From assembly GCA_964057225.1 (NCBI GenBank), contig OZ059897.1, positions 12,896,001-12,960,000 of the forward strand: a DNA stretch of 64,000 nucleotides. Direction: 5' to 3'. Below are positions 60,501-64,000 of the stretch, in pieces; position 1 is the stretch's first letter, and the number at the start of each line of letters is the position of its first letter. Source of the stretch: Auanema rhodensis. Lineage: Eukaryota > Nematoda > Chromadorea > Rhabditida > Rhabditidae. The position numbers were made by a program, and so were the translations under genes. Under the pieces are notes generated by a model that saw only the letters and a list, made by a program, of their open reading frames with translations, did not search any database and was not told the DNA's origin.

Positions 60501-61711
60501 AAGATCTTTTGACAAGCGTAAAAATGGTTTTAAAAATGAGCAAATAGCCTGAAGCAATCTGAGAGTAACAATCTTTGCCAGTTGGCATTAAGATAGGCCA
60601 TAATTCGTAAAACATGGCAAGCATTCCGAGTAAAGAATCATAATATGAAAATATATACGCGAGTGAAAGATAGATGAGAGAAAAGAGCAAGATTGTGAAG
60701 GAGAGTTTGAAAAGCATGAAAGATAGATAGAAGCTTATAAGAAACAGCAAACTATGAGATTTAAACGCTGAAAAAGAGCAATAAAATCATCATATACGGT
60801 AGAACCAAAAATTTTATGCATAAATGAATAAGACTTAAAACTATATACATAATATGTATATGTATAAATATATTTTATAAAATAATCTTTTGATAATTAT
60901 AGTGTGCAATGGTTGTCCTTCGTCGTGATTGTATGGCTGCACAAGTAAAACTTCGTCGTGGTCAATCAAAATACAAGACTCTATATATGGTTTCTCCTAA
61001 TGGTGATATATCTGGTAAAATTCACACACATTTGCAAATCATACGTTTTTCTGTTTTAGATGATTGCGTCACTATTCCTTTGCTTATGTCAAAAAATTCT
61101 TCTGGACGTGGAAATACTAAAACTAAAACAAAGAAAGCAGTACTCGGATCTGCGGGGCTTACAACTCAGTTGACTCGTGATTCACCATCTCCTCCAGCGT
61201 TATCACCTTCCTACTCTATCTCTACATTATCTTCTAATGCAACGTCACCAATACCATCGCCTTTACTTCAATCTGAATTTGTCATGCCAAAAACAAATGT
61301 GACAAACACAGTCACAAGTGTGAATACTGCAGCTTTACCCGCTGGTCTTATAGTTCCAACACCAATCACACCTGTTTCTCCTCTTATCAACAATATGCTA
61401 GTACCGTCTCCAAATATAGCTTCGTTAGCTACTGGACTTCCTGCTCCAAGACCAATCAAGCCAATGTACTTAGGAGAAATGGGATATGATATTCATGATC
61501 AAATTAAACAGCTTACGTTACAGGTAATATAACTGATCAGTTTTGAAAATTATTCATCTTCTCATTTTAAAAATTTGAAAATACTTCAAAATTATTTTTT
61601 AATTATAATTTTAAATGTTTTTCTTTTCAGTATAATGTATTCCAAATAGAAAACATATGGGCACAATTACGCTTTCATAATGGACTTTCAATCACTCCTC
61701 ATAGTAATTGA
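57547..61711 (+). CDS. mab-3: Two-DM-domain transcription factor, MAB-3/DMD-3 type
   Basis: Sex-determination and male-differentiation factor of the doublesex/mab-3 family, 363 residues. Exons: 57547-57568, 59130-59319, 59373-59595, 60903-61014, 61060-61523, 61631-61711. DM domain 1 (about 48-100) has [26 protein letters not shown] and [13 protein letters not shown] domain 2 (about 113-166) has [29 protein letters not shown] and [15 protein letters not shown]. All zinc-binding Cys/His positions are kept. The rest is Ser/Thr/Pro-rich with a short conserved-looking end. Two tandem DM domains with RRRQLNN favour MAB-3 over DMD-3, but that choice is made by eye. Introns 1 (1.56 kb) and 3 (1.3 kb) are long and probably regulatory. 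ATG at 59153 is an alternative start. The 45-base intron 4 is stop-free and in frame. Confidence 0.92.
58110..58118 (+). promoter_or_regulatory. Candidate TRA-1/GLI binding site in mab-3 intron 1
   Basis: Exact TGGGTGGTC, the core recognised by GLI/Ci/TRA-1 zinc fingers. It lies 541 bases into the first intron of the mab-3-type gene. In C. elegans mab-3 is a published direct TRA-1 target. The upstream TTTTC block of the full TRA-1 consensus is not clear here. Confidence 0.55.
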
Positions 61712-62901
61712 GTATGATGATCAGAGGCATCATTCCTTTTAAGGATTTGACTTCTTAAATCTAAATTCTTACTTTTGTTCATTTAAGTCATTGTACTTTA
61801 CGGATGTCATCAGCATTTTCTATATTAATCTGTATGCAAAACTTTATATCTTTGAATTAACTTTCCGTTTTCTAAAAACAAACTTGCTTTCACTGTTATG
61901 CTGAAAATGTTCGGTTTATCTGCATCTACTTTGCACATTCTTGCTTCTCTATTCCAGCTTTATCTTCCAATTTGTTTTTCCCATTCACATATTTATGTTG
62001 CACTCACATTACTTTTTTTCTACCTACCTTACCTTTGTTTTATTTTTGTTTTTTTTCCCAAGCTCTACGCATATTTGTATTTTCCTCTTTATTTTCAACC
62101 TTGTGTAACGACAGGGCCAAGCCACATGTGTCTCCTTTGAACATCTGACTTGTTTATTTAAAAAAACTTAAATCAGACCTGAATAGATTCTTATCATTCA
62201 GAGAATGTAGATGTCATGTTCATCATCGACACACTCGTTTCATATTTGGCCATTAGAACCGCATCTCCTGAAGAACCCGATATGAGCTGTCGATACTTTA
62301 TTGGTCTCTTCGTCTTTTTTCGAAAAAAGGCACAATCGCAGTAAAACAGCGATTACGGGTGAGATGGAACTTTTTTCCATTATACCTATCTCATCGTTCG
62401 GCAGAGAATAACACATACTTGTCTCTAAAAACTCAAAATCTTCAACGCTTGCTCGCTATTCATCTGAGCATTCAGACATTCCGTGTTACTTTATCGCCGT
62501 TCCTTCACCCACTTTATATATTGAGTTATTTATTCACAGCTTAGTCATTCCTATCCAATTCATGTAACTTCAGCAAAATTCCCGGTTCATTTTACGAGTA
62601 GCGTTATCATTATGAAACCACTAATTAGTTGGTGCTTTCAAAAAAACGGAAAATTTGAAATAGAAGTAAATGCTGCCTCCATGTTTCCAATTGTACTAGT
62701 CTTCAGACAGTTTATACAATTTCAACTAGATTTGTTAAAGACATTAACTATAGTAATAAACAGTAGCAAAAAAAAACAATGTTCATCATAGACATATCTC
62801 AACAACAACGAAAACGAAACAAATTTCAACAATATCCAGTAGTTTAAAATATGAATCTTTACAACAAAACTATGAAATAGTTTGCTTATATAACAACCTT
62901 T
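61712..62901. other. Intergenic between convergent mab-3-type and PNO1 genes
   Basis: 3' UTRs and spacer. Open frames at 61898-62140 and 62359-62544 have no support. No RNA gene seen. Confidence 0.5.
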
Positions 62902-63959
62902 TTATAATCTGTCATTAGAACGGCTTGCAATATTTCGCAAAGTTCCGTATACTTTAGATGGTGGTGATCCTGAAATCAAAATTTTAAAATGGAAAAGATA
63001 TATATTGCATACCCAAAATTAAACTGGATATGGCATTTCTTGCAAGCTTCAAATTTTGGAAAGCTCCTAATAGATGAATTTTGGTATCAGCAAGAACTGA
63101 AAAAAAAATTGAACGCTTCACGCAACATAGTAAGTTTTACCAATTCTGGTTTTAGTAACATTTTCAATAACAAGCTTAGTACGGCCATCTTTTCCAGCAA
63201 TACGTCCTATTGCTCTGCTTAAATGATCACCTTTAAGAGATGCTTTAACATCAGCGACCTGAAGAAGTTATGAATTTACAAACAACCAACATTAGTAGTC
63301 ACCTCGAAAGTTTCTAAGAAAAGATGATCTAATCTGATTAATGCTAAAGCATCATTAACATCAAATCCAAGAATAAAAGCACGCACAAAATCAGCAGCCT
63401 GAGTTTACTTATATGTTATAAGTGAAGAAATACAAATTCACCTTTTGTAAATCCGTTGTTTCTTCTCTATCTAGAGGATTTCTGATTTCAACATGTCTAC
63501 TTTTGATATTAAATCTACAAAAAAAATTTGAAGCGAGAAGAGACAAAGCTGCTCACCTCACTTGCAATCCCAAGTTCTTGACTATGGGCGTGAAAATACT
63601 AGACCAGTTCTCTTTGAGAGCATTATAACGATGTTTAGGTACAGATACTCTTCTCATCTCTCCTTTTTCTCCACGTGTTCGCTTAGCGCGCTTGGATGGT
63701 TCTTCCTTTTCATTCTGAGCTTCCTCAGTCTCATCTGCCATATCTACATCCTTAGCTGATCTACGCTTTCTTCTGGACTAAAAAATATTTACTTGGTATA
63801 AAAATTCTAAAAATTACTTACAACAACTTGGAAATCATCTCCCTCTTTAGCTACTCCAGTTGAGTTCTGCTCAATTAAAGATGGTAAAGTGGCCGGAACA
63901 TCGACATCGATGAGATCTGGCATATCATCCATAGTTTCCATTGGTAAATCATCCGCCAT
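62902..63959 (-). CDS. pno-1: PNO1, KH-domain 40S ribosome assembly factor
   Basis: Pre-ribosomal RNA-binding protein (Pno1/Dim2) needed with Nob1 for 18S rRNA 3'-end maturation; nucleolus and cytoplasm. Seven minus-strand exons: 63959-63822, 63777-63557, 63514-63442, 63398-63303, 63258-63141, 63096-63013, 62969-62902; 265 residues, the family size. The N-terminus is acidic then strongly basic. The conserved body starts [20 protein letters not shown] and continues with [23 protein letters not shown]. The KH GxxG is at 195-201 (RIAGKDG) within [10 protein letters not shown], and the C-terminal signature runs through [20 protein letters not shown]. The model is complete. The rest of the window (63960-64000) is its 5' flank. 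Confidence 0.96.
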
Positions 63960-64000
63960 CTATGAAAAACGTGAATAGAACAGAATTAAGAAAGTTTAGA

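Overview
This is nuclear DNA of a nematode, most likely a free-living rhabditid close to Caenorhabditis. The evidence is: about 30% GC by eye; very short introns (often 40-60 nt) ending in TTTTCAG or TTTAAG; and nematode gene families, namely SRX and SRH chemoreceptors, ET-module proteins, a cuticlin-type ZP protein and a two-DM-domain MAB-3-type factor. No bacterial, viral or CRISPR features were seen. Gene models were built by hand from splice signals, reading-frame continuity and protein-family motifs. Every full model has a coding length divisible by three.

Layout. 0.9-6.0 kb: two chemoreceptor genes (SRX, SRH), + strand. 6.8-8.9 kb: a secreted or GPI-anchored protein with four ET modules. 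10.2-11.1 kb: a small C-type lectin. 12.25-13.4 kb: an aldo-keto reductase. 13.4-22.6 kb: gene-poor, with pyrimidine tracts and poly-C runs. 22.6-24.1 kb: a 99-residue secreted cysteine-rich protein. 25.0-25.4 kb (-): a 101-residue secreted protein. 29.2-31.5 kb: a GILT-like thiol reductase with a Gln/His-rich N-terminal part. 31.9-36.0 kb, all minus strand: a type I membrane protein with one EGF domain, a Ly6/three-finger-like protein, and glyoxalase II followed by a decayed copy of its last exon. 36.4-38.4 kb: two bZIP-type genes head to tail. 41.7-43.6 kb: a PGAP2/FRAG1 protein. 44.0-48.2 kb (-): a cuticlin-like ZP protein with a 2.2 kb intron. 48.2-57.5 kb: a long regulatory-looking desert. 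57.5-61.7 kb: the MAB-3-type gene. 62.9-64.0 kb (-): PNO1.

The most interesting region surrounds the MAB-3-type gene. Its intron 1 holds an exact copy of the GLI/TRA-1 core TGGGTGGTC, and its proximal promoter holds an exact AATGTTGCGA, the published MAB-3 binding core. Together they suggest a conserved TRA-1 to mab-3 sex-determination circuit with possible autoregulation. A second exact TRA-1 core lies upstream of the small cysteine-rich secreted protein. The word TACCGTA/TACGGTA, rare in the first 45 kb, recurs about 15 times between 45.5 and 60.8 kb.
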